DNA from: Paucibacter sp. B2R-40
GTDB lineage: Bacteria; Pseudomonadota; Gammaproteobacteria; Burkholderiales; Burkholderiaceae_C
Assembly (NCBI RefSeq): GCF_025717555.1
Contig: NZ_JAJIRP010000001.1
Location: forward strand, 310,001 to 374,000
Length of the DNA: 64,000 bases
Direction of reading: 5' to 3'
Part shown: in pieces, positions 1 to 8,469 of the stretch
How the letters are laid out: the number at the start of each line of letters is the position of its first letter
Numbering within the stretch: the stretch's first letter is position 1
The notes under the pieces: model-generated
What the model saw: only the letters and a program-made list of their open reading frames with translations
The model's database searches: none
Told to the model about the DNA's origin: nothing
Position numbers and translations under genes: made by a program

Positions 1-581
1 CATTTTTCGGGATTCTTCTGAGCTCTTGCGCGACCATGTCCCCCGAAGAATGCAAGGTCGCCGACTGGGGTCAGCTGGGTGAGCGCGATGGCATGGAGGG
101 CAGAACCTTGGGGCAACTCAGCGACCGGGCCGCTGATTGCGCCAAGGTCGGCGTCAGCGTCAATACACAAGCCTACCAGCAGGGGCGCGATCTTGGTTTG
201 CGCAGCTACTGCCGCCCGGATAACGCCGTGCGTGTCGGCCTGAGCGGAGGCTTTTATGCCGGTGTTTGCCCGCCGGAAACACATGCTGGTTTTTTGACGC
301 GTTATGAGGCGGCCCGCTCGGTCTGGGATTTGCGCAACGAGGTGACCAGCCTGGACGGGCGGGTTGAGAACCTCGAGCGTCGCCTGCGCGATGTCAACCG
401 TGGCGAGGAAAAGCGCCTGGCGGACGCGACGACCGACGAGCAGCGCAAGGCGGTTCGCAAGGCGATCGACGACGAGCGCCGCGATATTCGCAACGAGTTG
501 AGTGAGAACGATCGCCGCCTGCGCCGCAAGCGCGACGAGTTGCGCTCGGCTGAGTTTTCTTTGAGTAATTTGCGCTACTGA
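1..581 (+). CDS. DUF2799-type lipoprotein, 5' end outside window
   Basis: The frame is open from the first bases of the window, and the first readable residues (FFGILLSSCATMSPEEC) contain a lipobox ending in Cys. The gene therefore starts upstream of the window, and the ATG at 36 is an internal Met just after the lipidation Cys. About 192 residues are visible. The first half, with motifs such as ADWGQLGERDG and GLRSYCRP, fits the DUF2799 family of small outer-membrane lipoproteins of unknown function. The last 80 residues are rich in Arg, Glu and Asp and look like a coiled coil. The gene converges on chrA, and a short hairpin lies between them. Confidence 0.75.
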   Translation, partial: FFGILLSSCATMSPEECKVADWGQLGERDGMEGRTLGQLSDRAADCAKVGVSVNTQAYQQGRDLGLRSYCRPDNAVRVGLSGGFYAGVCPPETHAGFLTRYEAARSVWDLRNEVTSLDGRVENLERRLRDVNRGEEKRLADATTDEQRKAVRKAIDDERRDIRNELSENDRRLRRKRDELRSAEFSLSNLRY

Positions 582-587
582 ATCGTT

Positions 588-608
588 GGGCCTTGTCAGA
601 TAAGGCCC
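588..608. terminator. hairpin between convergent genes
   Basis: GGGCCTT (588-594) and AAGGCCC (602-608) form a perfect 7-bp stem with a 7-nt loop. It lies just after the stop of the upstream lipoprotein gene and overlaps the last codons of chrA on the other strand. There is no T-run, so intrinsic termination is uncertain. Confidence 0.4.
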
Positions 609-1957
609 GGAGCAAGCCAAGTCACCGCCAAGCCCAGTGCTGCGCAAGCGCCCAACAAGGGCAGCACGCCGAGCTTGAATCGGAAGAGCGCCAGCATGGC
701 GGTCAGTGCGATCGATGCCGAGATCCAGTCGAAGTGGCCGCCAAAGCCCTTGGGCCACAGCACATGGTAGGCAAAGAACAAGGCCAGATTGACGATCACG
801 CCGACCACCGCCGCCGTGATGGCCGACAGCGGCGCGGTAAAGCCCAGCTTGCCATGCGTGGCCTCGACCAGCGGCCCGCCGGCCAGGATGAAGACGAAGG
901 ACGGCAAAAAGGTGAAATAGGTGACGACGGTGGCCGCCACCGCGCCCGACAAGAACTGGCTGTCGGACCCGAAGACCGGCTGCAGCCAAGCGCCGACAAA
1001 GCCGACAAAAGCCACCACCATGATCAAGGGCCCGGGCGTTGTTTCGCCCAGCGCCAGGCCGTCCATCATTTGCGCAGCGCTCAACCAATGATGTTGCTCG
1101 ACAGCACCCTGGTAGACATAGGGCAACACCGCATAAGCGCCGCCGAAGGTCATCAGCGCCGCCTTGGTGAAGAACCAGCCCATCTGCATCAGCAAGCCGT
1201 CAAACCCTTGCGTCAGCAAGAGCCATCCCATGCCCGCCAACCAGAGGCTTGCGCCGACAGCCAAGACCCGGATCAAACGGGCGCGGGTGAAGCGCGCATG
1301 GGCCGGTGTGGGTGTGTCATCGTCAATCAGCGCGGGCCCGTAGCCCGTCTTGGTCGCGGCATGGCCGCCGCCGAGGGCAAAGACCTGCGGCGCCCAGCGC
1401 GCACCAGCGCTACCGATCAAGCCGGCCGCCAGCACGATGGCCGGGAAGGGTGCGTCGAAGGCAAAGATCGCCACAAAAGCCAGCGCCGCAATGCCCCACA
1501 TCCAGCGGTTCTTGAGCGCCCGGCTGCCGATGCGATGCGCGGCGTGCAGTACCAGCGCGGTGACGGCGGGCTTGAGGCCGTAAAAAATACCGGCCACGAC
1601 CGGCAAGGCACCAAAACGCAGATAGACCCAGGCCAGCGCGATCAAGATGAACAGCGAGGGCAGCACGAACAGCGCACCGGCGACGACGCCTCCGCGCGTG
1701 CGGTGCATCAGCCAGCCGATGTAGGTGGCGAGTTGCTGTGCCTCGGGGCCGGGCAGCAGCATGCAGTAGTTCAAAGCGTGTAAAAAACGCTTCTCGCTGA
1801 TCCAGCGCCGGCGTTCCACCAACTCCGCGTGCATGATGGCAATCTGCCCGGCCGGGCCGCCAAAGCTGATGAAACCCAGCTTGAGCCAGAAGGCGAAGGC
1901 CTGCCAGAAGCTGACGGGCGAGGGGGGTGTGAGGCGGGCGGTTTCTTTGGTCGTCAT
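596..1957 (-). CDS. chrA: chromate transporter ChrA, two-domain CHR family
   Basis: A 453-residue polytopic inner-membrane protein. Two CHR domains can be seen. The N-terminal one carries FGGPAGQIAIMH and LNYCMLLPGPEAQQLATYIG (roughly residues 30-90), and the C-terminal one carries LMTFGGAYAVLPYV and GLALGETTPGPLIM (roughly 270-325). Members of this family export chromate, some with other oxyanions, driven by the membrane potential. I chose the ATG at 1957 (MTTKETARL) because the 18 residues upstream of it look like untranslated leader. No chrB-type regulator is next to it. The precise substrate cannot be told from sequence. Confidence 0.9.
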   Translation of the reverse strand: MTTKETARLTPPSPVSFWQAFAFWLKLGFISFGGPAGQIAIMHAELVERRRWISEKRFLHALNYCMLLPGPEAQQLATYIGWLMHRTRGGVVAGALFVLPSLFILIALAWVYLRFGALPVVAGIFYGLKPAVTALVLHAAHRIGSRALKNRWMWGIAALAFVAIFAFDAPFPAIVLAAGLIGSAGARWAPQVFALGGGHAATKTGYGPALIDDDTPTPAHARFTRARLIRVLAVGASLWLAGMGWLLLTQGFDGLLMQMGWFFTKAALMTFGGAYAVLPYVYQGAVEQHHWLSAAQMMDGLALGETTPGPLIMVVAFVGFVGAWLQPVFGSDSQFLSGAVAATVVTYFTFLPSFVFILAGGPLVEATHGKLGFTAPLSAITAAVVGVIVNLALFFAYHVLWPKGFGGHFDWISASIALTAMLALFRFKLGVLPLLGACAALGLAVTWLAPGLI

Positions 1958-2123
1958 ACTGCAAGTGCAAGTTGCGGCGCAGAGGCGTCGGCCGAGGCGG
2001 ATCGGCATCATAGTGTCGGGTGCTTTTGACCGAGCTTGACCGAGCTTGCCTGGAGGCTACGCTTGCTTGAGGTCGCCTTTGAGTTTTGCCCTTAGCGCCG
2101 CTGCATGGCCAGCGCTTGAAGTT

Positions 2124-2819
2124 CTATTGGCGCATCGCCAGCATGCGGCCCGCTAAAGCACTCTGGCGCGCAAGCAGAAACTCCTGCAAGCGCTGCGGGT
2201 AGTCGGGCCTAACCGCGGCGATCACCGAGGGCCGGGCGGCCAGCTGCCGGCGCCAGCGCTGCAGCTTGGGCAGGTCGTCCCACCAACCCAGCTCGGCCAT
2301 GCCGGGGACCTTGTCGAACACGTCGAAGTAACGCCATACCGGCGCGAACACCGCGTCGACGATGCTGAAGCTTGGGCCTGCAAAGTAGGGGCCCTCATTG
2401 AGTTGCGCCCCGAGCTGCGCCTCAAGCTGCTCGAAACGCCGCCTGATCTCGGCGCCACGGGCGGCCAGCGCGGCTTCGTCCGGCGCGTTGTAGAAGCCCG
2501 CAATCGCAGTCAGCAAGGTCGAGCCGAACTCCATCCAGGCCCGGTGTTGGGCGCGCAGCAAGGCATTGCTGGGGTGCAGGCGGGGCAGGGCGGTCTCGTC
2601 CAGGTACTCGCAAATCACTGCCGATTCGAAGAGGGCCGCGTCCCCGTCCAGCAGCAGCGGCGTCTTGCCCAAAGGCGAGAGCTTCAAAAACCAGTCGGGC
2701 TTGTTGGCCAGATTGATGTCGCGGCGCTCGAAGGCGAGGCCCTTCTCGGCCAAGACGATGGCCACGCGTTGCACATAGGGGCAAAGCAGGTGAGAGACCA
2801 GCAGCAAGGGACCGCTCAT
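2124..2819 (-). CDS. glutathione S-transferase family protein
   Basis: A 231-residue cytosolic GST. The N-terminal thioredoxin-like domain starts with SHLLCPYVQRVAIVLAEKG, which contains a CPY motif where the catalytic Ser/Cys normally sits. It is followed by GKTPLLL (cis-Pro loop) and ALFESAVICEYLDE, the ES motif that binds the gamma-glutamyl part of glutathione. The all-alpha C-terminal domain follows. The start codon overlaps the stop of the DoxX gene (ATGA), so the two are very likely one operon with coupled translation. The substrate is unknown. Confidence 0.88.
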   Translation of the reverse strand: MSGPLLLVSHLLCPYVQRVAIVLAEKGLAFERRDINLANKPDWFLKLSPLGKTPLLLDGDAALFESAVICEYLDETALPRLHPSNALLRAQHRAWMEFGSTLLTAIAGFYNAPDEAALAARGAEIRRRFEQLEAQLGAQLNEGPYFAGPSFSIVDAVFAPVWRYFDVFDKVPGMAELGWWDDLPKLQRWRRQLAARPSVIAAVRPDYPQRLQEFLLARQSALAGRMLAMRQ

Positions 2820-3250
2820 TTTGCGTTCCCGAAGATGAAGGCTGGCAACAGCGCCGGACTGCGTTTGAGTGCGGCAGCGCCGTCGCCCAGCAAGTACAGC
2901 GCAACAGAGGTGGACATCAAGAAGACCGGGTACTCCCAGCCGCCGCCGGCGCTGGTGTGGACCCAGCCATTGGGCAGATGCACCCAGGCCGCCACCGCCA
3001 TTACCGGCAGCAAGGCGATTGCAAACTGGCGGGCATAGAGGCCGAGCAAGAGCGCGATGCCACCCAGCAACTCGAAGGCGAAAACCGGGTAGGCGAGCCA
3101 GCCGGCAAAGCCGATGCTGGCGAAGTATTGCGCCGTGCCGGGCAGCGTGAAAACCAGCCATTTGAGCAGCGCATGCGAGATCCACATGGCGGCCAGACTG
3201 AGGCGCAGGATGGTGATGCCGAGTTGTTGGGAGGCTGAAGATGTGCTCAT
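2816..3250 (-). CDS. DoxX family membrane protein
   Basis: A 144-residue protein with about four hydrophobic segments. Motifs include LRLSLAAMWISHALLKW near the N terminus, then FELLGGIALLLGLYAR. These match the DoxX/DoxD-like family of small quinone-associated membrane proteins whose role is poorly defined. The start is the ATG at 3250, and the stop overlaps the start of the downstream GST gene. It reads away from a LysR-type gene and is the probable target of that regulator. Confidence 0.8.
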   Translation of the reverse strand: MSTSSASQQLGITILRLSLAAMWISHALLKWLVFTLPGTAQYFASIGFAGWLAYPVFAFELLGGIALLLGLYARQFAIALLPVMAVAAWVHLPNGWVHTSAGGGWEYPVFLMSTSVALYLLGDGAAALKRSPALLPAFIFGNAK

Positions 3251-3302
3251 GAAGAAACTCCTGGTGGGTAGACAGGGCTTCACTGTAGGATTGCGCCAGC
3301 GA

Positions 3303-3320
3303 AATTTGAATATGCAAATT
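3303..3320. promoter_or_regulatory. candidate LysR-type operator
   Basis: AATTTG-N6-CAAATT is a perfect 6-bp inverted repeat in the 78-bp gap between the divergent DoxX-GST and LysR genes. It sits 9 bp before the LysR start codon. LysR-type regulators bind T-N11-A dyads of this kind. Assigning it to the adjacent regulator is inference. Confidence 0.5.
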
Positions 3321-3328
3321 GACAGACC

Positions 3329-4213
3329 ATGATTGCAAAGACGCAATACAAAATGACGCCGGCCGACTTGGCCGTGGTGCTGGCCCTGGTGCGCGGCAGC
3401 AGCCTGGCCGGCGCGGGCGAGCGCGTTGGCGCCGATGCCTCGACGGTGTTCCGCTCCTTGCAGCGCATCGAGCGCGGCTTGGGGCGGGCCTTGTTCGAGC
3501 GCACGCGTGCCGGCTATATCGCGACCGAGCTGGCTACGCAGCTGGCCGAACATGCCGAGCAATTGGAGGCGACGCTGGAGGCGGCGCGCTCGGCCGTCGA
3601 GACGGCGCCGGCGCAGGTGTCCGGCATCGTGCGCATCAGCAGCACCGACACCATCTTGCACGGCCTGCTGGCCCCCGCATTGGGTAGCTTGCAGCAGCTT
3701 CATCCTCTGCTGAGCTTTGACTTGCATACAGGCAACGAGCTGGTCAGCCTGACCCGGCGCGACGCCGACATCGCGGTGCGCGCCACCAAGCGTCCACCGC
3801 TGCACTTGGTGGGCAAGCAGATCGGGCCGATCCGAGTTGCGCTGTATGGGGCAAGCGGCCGACGCGGCGCCAGCTTGACCGACGTCGAGGCCGGCGCGGC
3901 CGACTGGATCGCTCCTGACGAGGCCTTGCCCGAGCATCCTTCGGTGATTTGGCGCAAGCGTGCCTACCCCAAAGTCTTGCCGCGCTACCGGGTCAGCAGT
4001 ATTCAGTCCGTGCTGGAATTGGTGGCCTTGGGCTTGGGGGTGGGCATCTTGCCGTTGTTCTTGGCTGAGGGGCGCCGTGACCTGACCCGCTTGACCGAGC
4101 CGCTGGAAGATGGCGAGACCGAGCTATGGCTGCTCACCCACCCCGAGTCACGCCATCTGCGCCGCGTTTCTGCCGTTTACAGTCATCTGGCGCAGACCTT
4201 GCGGATGCCGTGA
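3329..4213 (+). CDS. LysR-family transcriptional regulator
   Basis: A 294-residue DNA-binding regulator. The winged HTH lies at about residues 10-68 and includes GAGERVGADASTVFRSLQRI and FERTRAGYIATE. The effector-binding domain starts near residue 95 (VSGIVRISSTDTILHGLLAP) and ends with the usual SIQSVLELVALGLGVGILP. An internal ATG at 3353 (MTPADLAVV) is a possible alternative start. The divergent arrangement with DoxX-GST, plus an inverted repeat between them, suggests it controls that operon and itself. The ligand is unknown. Confidence 0.88.
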   Translation: MIAKTQYKMTPADLAVVLALVRGSSLAGAGERVGADASTVFRSLQRIERGLGRALFERTRAGYIATELATQLAEHAEQLEATLEAARSAVETAPAQVSGIVRISSTDTILHGLLAPALGSLQQLHPLLSFDLHTGNELVSLTRRDADIAVRATKRPPLHLVGKQIGPIRVALYGASGRRGASLTDVEAGAADWIAPDEALPEHPSVIWRKRAYPKVLPRYRVSSIQSVLELVALGLGVGILPLFLAEGRRDLTRLTEPLEDGETELWLLTHPESRHLRRVSAVYSHLAQTLRMP

Positions 4214-4790
4214 GAGATAAATATCTTGACGGGCAAGATCCAGAATATGGCCCCTGCGATGCTGAGCGCCTCTTGCTGCGCAAGCTGCCCCAAAAGAGCC
4301 CTCCGATCCGACGGGCGCTGCTCAGCCGAAGGGGGCTCAGCCAGTACATGTTGTGAGGATTTCAAGGGCGGCGAAGTGCCCGAAATTGCCACTCGGAATT
4401 GGCTCGTGGCAGGGGCTGCGCAAGGCCTGGTCTACTCGCCCGTTTTACTTTCATCCCTTTCGTCCCCACTATCCTGGCTAAAAATTGGCTCGCCGGAACC
4501 GGAGATTTGAGCCTGGATGGAGGGGCTAGAAGGGATCAATACGGTGGCTGAGGTTCTCGTGCAGCCGGTCTGACAGTAAATTCTGATTCATCAGCCCTGC
4601 AGCCAAGCGGCGGTTTCGGGCATGGAGCTGACGACTCAAAACCGTCGACTTCGGATCAAGATCAGCGATGTTGCTTGGCTTCAGGAAATCAGAATACTTG
4701 CACATTCGCCTGAACCGTTTTTTGAGACGGAGCCAGCGCAGCAAACGCCGCTGTAGCAATGCGCGGAACGAAACTTGGGCTGACGCAGAC
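4214..4790. other. 577-bp gap, no convincing gene; possible decayed insertion
   Basis: Short open frames exist on both strands, but none has a recognisable protein or an internally consistent start. The 10-mer AATTGGCTCG occurs at 4397-4406 and again in the same orientation at 4483-4492. The surrounding sequence looks less coding-like than its neighbours. Repeated 10-mers of this type can mark insertion-sequence ends, but no transposase fragment could be identified. Confidence 0.4.
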
Positions 4791-5561
4791 CTACATTTCC
4801 TTGAAAAACTGCAAGTAGCTGCGGCTCACCGGCAGGCGTTCGCTGCGGCCCTTGAGTTCGATGTCGGCGGTCTCGTTTTCGCCGCGCGTGACGCGGCGGA
4901 TCGAACGCAGATTGACCAGCACCGAGCGATGCACTTGCGCGAACTGCTGCGGGTCCAGCTGCGCGATCAAGTCTTTCAGCGGCATGCGTATCAGCGCCTC
5001 GGCGGCTTGACCTTCATCACGGTAGGCGACCAAGGTGTATTTGCTGTCGCTTTTCAGATAGTCGATATCGTCGACCGGGATCATTCGCAAGGAGCTGCCT
5101 ACCGTCGCGCGCACCCAGCGCAGCGGCTCGGGTTGGTCGAGCTTCAGGCGCTCAGCCAGTTGTGCCAGCAATGCCTCGGTGTGCACGGCCGGCTGCGCCG
5201 TTTGCAAGCGCGCCTGCAGCCGCGCGACCGTCTCGGCCAAGCGCGCGGCGGTGACGGGCTTGACCAGATAGTCCAGCACGCCATGCTCAAACGCTTCGAG
5301 CGCGTACTGGTCAAAAGCGGTCACAAAGACCAGATGCGAGCGCTTGCCGATCTGGCGCGCTACCTCGATGCCGCTCAAGCCCGGCATATGCACGTCCAAG
5401 AAGCAAATCGTCGGCTGATGCTGCTCGAACAGCTCAATCGCCTGCCGGCCGTTGCGCGCCTGCGCAACGATTTGCAAGTCCGGCCAAGCGGCGGCCAGGC
5501 GCGCCTCCAAAATTTCGCGCAGCAGCGGTTCGTCGTCGGCAATCAGGGCTGTCAAGTTCAT
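4791..5561 (-). CDS. LytTR-family response regulator
   Basis: A 256-residue regulator of the LytR/AlgR class. The receiver domain (1-120) has acidic residues ADDE at 8-11, phospho-acceptor Asp56 in FLDVHMPG, a Thr in FVTAF and Lys in YLVKPV. The C-terminal LytTR DNA-binding domain (about 150-256) carries IPVDDIDYLKSDSKYT and FAQVHRSVLVNL. It overlaps the upstream sensor kinase gene by 4 nt (ATGA) and is the last gene of a four-gene operon. It presumably receives phosphate from that kinase. The genes it controls are not evident here. Confidence 0.9.
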   Translation of the reverse strand: MNLTALIADDEPLLREILEARLAAAWPDLQIVAQARNGRQAIELFEQHQPTICFLDVHMPGLSGIEVARQIGKRSHLVFVTAFDQYALEAFEHGVLDYLVKPVTAARLAETVARLQARLQTAQPAVHTEALLAQLAERLKLDQPEPLRWVRATVGSSLRMIPVDDIDYLKSDSKYTLVAYRDEGQAAEALIRMPLKDLIAQLDPQQFAQVHRSVLVNLRSIRRVTRGENETADIELKGRSERLPVSRSYLQFFKEM

Positions 5562-6658
5562 ATTGGCTCGATACTGAATTCAATCCTCACTCGCACACCG
5601 TGCGGCTCCACCTCGCTCAAGTCCAGCGTGGCGCTTCCGCCATAGGCCCAATGCAAGCGTTCGCGCAAAGCCGCCAGCCCGGTTCCCAAGCCGCGTCCGG
5701 TCGCTTGCAGGCCGACGCCGGTGTCGGTGACCGTCAAGCGGCACTGCCCGCTGTTCAACAGTTCGGCGCTGACATCAATGCGGCCGCCTTCTTCGCTCGG
5801 GTCTATGCCATGCTGAACGGCATTCTCTACCAGGGTCAGCAGCGTCATCGGCGGGCAGCGCAAGAGATGCACGCCGCTGGCGATGTGCAAGTCGAAGGCG
5901 AGGCGGTCGGGCATGCGCATCTGCATCAGTTCCAGATAGGCCCGCACCAATTCCAGTTCCTGGCCCAGCGTATTGGCAGAGCCATCCAAGCGGGGCACGG
6001 CAGCGCGCAGATAGGACGTTAGGCTTTGCAGCAGCTGCGGCGCGCGCGGCGAGCCGGCCTCGACCAGGGCTTGCACATTGGCCAGGGTGTTGAACAAGAA
6101 ATGCGGTTGCGCTTGAGCGGTGAGCAGGCGCATGCGCGCGTCCAGCGCCTGCCGGGCCATTTCGCTGCGTTCCAGTTCGAAGTCTATGGCTTGTTCTTCC
6201 ACTTTGGCCTCCCGTTGGCGCAGCAGTGCTGTCAGGGCCACCCAAGGTGCGAGCAACATGCCGGAAAAGGTCAGGGTCATGAACCCGTTCAAACGATCGG
6301 TGTTTGCCCAAAAAACCGGGGCGCCGGCGGGCGTGCTCAGCTTGTAAATAAAGAACACGGTGATGGGTACCACCACACCCACGGCGGCCACCTGCAGCGC
6401 CCAGCGCGCCAGCCATTTCGGTAGCCGCCGGGGCCACTGCTCGAACACACCGAATGCCAGCAGCACCACCAGGCCGATGCCGAACACCCGCATCACCAAG
6501 CGTTCATAGGCCTGAGGGTTCCAGTTGACACTGAACAGCAAGCTCATCAAGACGCAAATGATGGCGACGGTGCGTACGCGGCGCCAGCCGAACAGGGCCC
6601 GCCAATTGAATGACGTCGATGTTGGCGCGGCTTCGAAAGTGGTGGTGGATGATGGCAT
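5558..6658 (-). CDS. LytS-type sensor histidine kinase (His_kinase family)
   Basis: About 366 residues. The first 170 carry four hydrophobic segments that anchor it in the inner membrane. A cytoplasmic linker then leads to the His_kinase domain with AQAQPHFLFNTLANVQALVE, whose His is the phosphorylation site. The ATPase domain follows, with LVENAVQHGID (N box) and TVTDTGVGL plus GLGTGLAALRERL (G boxes). I took the ATG at 6658 (MPSSTTTFEAA); a longer frame begins at 6709. It is paired with the overlapping LytTR regulator. No extracellular sensor domain is visible, so the signal may be sensed in the membrane. Confidence 0.88.
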   Translation of the reverse strand: MPSSTTTFEAAPTSTSFNWRALFGWRRVRTVAIICVLMSLLFSVNWNPQAYERLVMRVFGIGLVVLLAFGVFEQWPRRLPKWLARWALQVAAVGVVVPITVFFIYKLSTPAGAPVFWANTDRLNGFMTLTFSGMLLAPWVALTALLRQREAKVEEQAIDFELERSEMARQALDARMRLLTAQAQPHFLFNTLANVQALVEAGSPRAPQLLQSLTSYLRAAVPRLDGSANTLGQELELVRAYLELMQMRMPDRLAFDLHIASGVHLLRCPPMTLLTLVENAVQHGIDPSEEGGRIDVSAELLNSGQCRLTVTDTGVGLQATGRGLGTGLAALRERLHWAYGGSATLDLSEVEPHGVRVRIEFSIEPI

Positions 6659-6716
6659 CACGGCAGAATACTCGAGTGAATGGCTGGAAACCTTGAGCGT
6701 CGATGGCACTCGGCCA

Positions 6717-7133
6717 TTAACGCCAGCGCTGAGCGGGCTTGCGGAAATAGTGATGCGCGATATAGCGCCAGGGCAGCACCAGCGGCGTCAGCACAATGCC
6801 CATCAAGCAGGCAAAGACGGTCTCTTGCACATTCGGCGTCATCGCCCCACTCAGCCACAGCGGGTAGGCGATCACCAGCAACCACAAAGCTTTCCAGACC
6901 AGTTCATAAATTAGCAATGGCAACATCTGCAGCGGGTAGCGCAGACCCCAGACACAGAGCATGGCCAAGCTGATCAACATTGCAGCCAACTCGCCACGGC
7001 GCTGTGCCCAAAGCTCGCTGTGCTGGAGCATGCTTGGCCCCCAGCTGAGCGCCAGCCCCACCGTGATCAGTAGATAGAAGGCGCGCAACAGATTCAGGCG
7101 CCAGAGGGGGACGTCTTGGTCGGTCATTTTCAT
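6717..7133 (-). CDS. small membrane protein of unknown function
   Basis: A 138-residue protein with about four hydrophobic segments: LLRAFYLLITVGLAL, AAMLISLAMLCVWG, LVWKALWLLVIAYPLWL and VFACLMGIVLTPLVLPW. No family with a known role is recognised. The starts at 7133 and 7127 (MKMTDQ) are both possible. It sits 7 nt after the TPR gene and 58 nt before the sensor kinase gene, so it is probably part of the same operon and could be an accessory to that signalling pair. That link is inference from position. Confidence 0.65.
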   Translation of the reverse strand: MKMTDQDVPLWRLNLLRAFYLLITVGLALSWGPSMLQHSELWAQRRGELAAMLISLAMLCVWGLRYPLQMLPLLIYELVWKALWLLVIAYPLWLSGAMTPNVQETVFACLMGIVLTPLVLPWRYIAHHYFRKPAQRWR

Positions 7134-7140
7134 TGGCCCT

Positions 7141-8175
7141 TCAGCCGAGCTTGGCCAGGCTCTTGCGAGCGTCTTCGACATTGGCCGGGTTGGCCCGCTT
7201 GTTGGCGATGAAGCGCTCGTAAGCGGCCTTGGCCTGCGCCTTGTCGCCCTTGGCCAAATAGGCGTCACCGAGGCGGTGGTCGACGGGCAGTTCGTCTGCG
7301 CCGCCCAGCGTTCTGGCCCGCTCCAAGGTGCGAATCGCCTCGTCCGTTTGGCCCTGCGCGGCGTAGACCCGGCTCAGGCCATAGCTGCCGCTGGCCTTGC
7401 TTGGCTGATCGCGGTGCAGGCCTTCATACAGACTCTTGGCCTTGGCCAAGTCTTTGCTGTCCTTCAAAAAGACCCGCGCCAATTGCATGGTGGCTTCGCG
7501 CACCTCCTCCAGCATGGCGCCATCCTTGCTCGGCTTGAGCGCCAACAACTCACTCTCCATCTCGGCCCATTTCTTGTCTTCGGCGGCAATGTGGACGCGG
7601 ACGATGCGCGCCGTTTCGGGCTGGCTGCTGCGCACGGCGGCCTCCAGCTCCTTGGCCTTGGACACGCTGCCGCCCATCATGCCGGGCACGGTCAGATAGA
7701 GCTTGGCCAGCTGCACCCGGGCCGTGAAGCTGCTTGGATCCAACTCCAGCGCGCGGATCCAGGACTCTTTCAAGCTCCCCACATTGCGCATGGCCTTGGC
7801 CATGCCCATGCTGAGCATCTGCAAGCCGAGGTTTTGCGCCGAGGCCAGGTGGCAAGCCGCCATGTTCGGGTGCTGCTCGACGCACAGCTTGGCTTGCTTG
7901 GCGCCGGCCTCGAGCCGCTTGCCGTCGCCGGCGTCGCTGAAGCTCAAGGCCAAGGACAAAGCTGCGCTGGCCTCGGCATCGGCGGCATTGGCCCTCAATC
8001 GTGTTTGGGCCTGCTGTTCCAGTTCGACAAACTTGCCGGCATCTTGCAGAGACTCCAACTGCACATCTTTGAAGACGGCGGCCTGGGCCGTGCCCAATGT
8101 ACTTAACAAGGCCAGAGCGGCGATAGCGCTGGAGATAGTGCGGCTGCCGCGATGGGAGATGAAAGGCGTTTTCAT
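7141..8175 (-). CDS. exported TPR-repeat protein
   Basis: A 344-residue protein with a signal peptide ending near ALLSTLGTAQAA, so probably periplasmic. The mature part is alpha-helical, with degenerate tetratricopeptide units. Examples are ESWIRALELDPSSFTARVQL, SGSYGLSRVYAAQGQTDEAI and HRLGDAYLAKGDKAQAKAAY near the C terminus. TPR proteins act as scaffolds for other proteins; the partner is not known. The ATG at 8175 fits the signal peptide. It is the first gene of the TPR-membrane protein-kinase-regulator operon and is divergent from the esterase gene at 8470. Confidence 0.72.
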   Translation of the reverse strand: MKTPFISHRGSRTISSAIAALALLSTLGTAQAAVFKDVQLESLQDAGKFVELEQQAQTRLRANAADAEASAALSLALSFSDAGDGKRLEAGAKQAKLCVEQHPNMAACHLASAQNLGLQMLSMGMAKAMRNVGSLKESWIRALELDPSSFTARVQLAKLYLTVPGMMGGSVSKAKELEAAVRSSQPETARIVRVHIAAEDKKWAEMESELLALKPSKDGAMLEEVREATMQLARVFLKDSKDLAKAKSLYEGLHRDQPSKASGSYGLSRVYAAQGQTDEAIRTLERARTLGGADELPVDHRLGDAYLAKGDKAQAKAAYERFIANKRANPANVEDARKSLAKLG

Positions 8176-8469
8176 GGTCGGGTTCCCGGTAGAGTGGGTG
8201 GTCAAATTTCTTAGGACTGGGCCATTGTGTTGAGCCGTCGGCTGGACCGTACGGTGTCTCAGACGAGCGACGAGGCGCAGGCTTTCAGGCACGATGCGGC
8301 GGGACGAGCGGCGCGCAAAGCGGATAAGCCGGTGGCGGCGCCATTGGTCGCAATTGGTCGTAGCGAGGCGTCGCCCGTCCCCGCAAGGGCGTCACCGATC
8401 CGGCATGGCTTGGCCCCGACCGGGCTGCAAGGGCACGGTCGGCCCCGTCACTACACAAAAAGCACCGCT

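Noticed and set aside
4461-4495. Partial match of TTTTTAGCCAGGATAGTGGGG (minus strand) to part of the riboswitch
   Set aside because: The diagnostic CGCAAAG and CAGGGCA blocks are absent, so a second c-di-GMP riboswitch is not supported.
8227-8469. Long N-terminal extension of the esterase
   Set aside because: The extension is Arg/Ala-rich and would place the membrane anchor inside the protein; ATG at 8470 gives a proper N-terminal hydrophobic segment.
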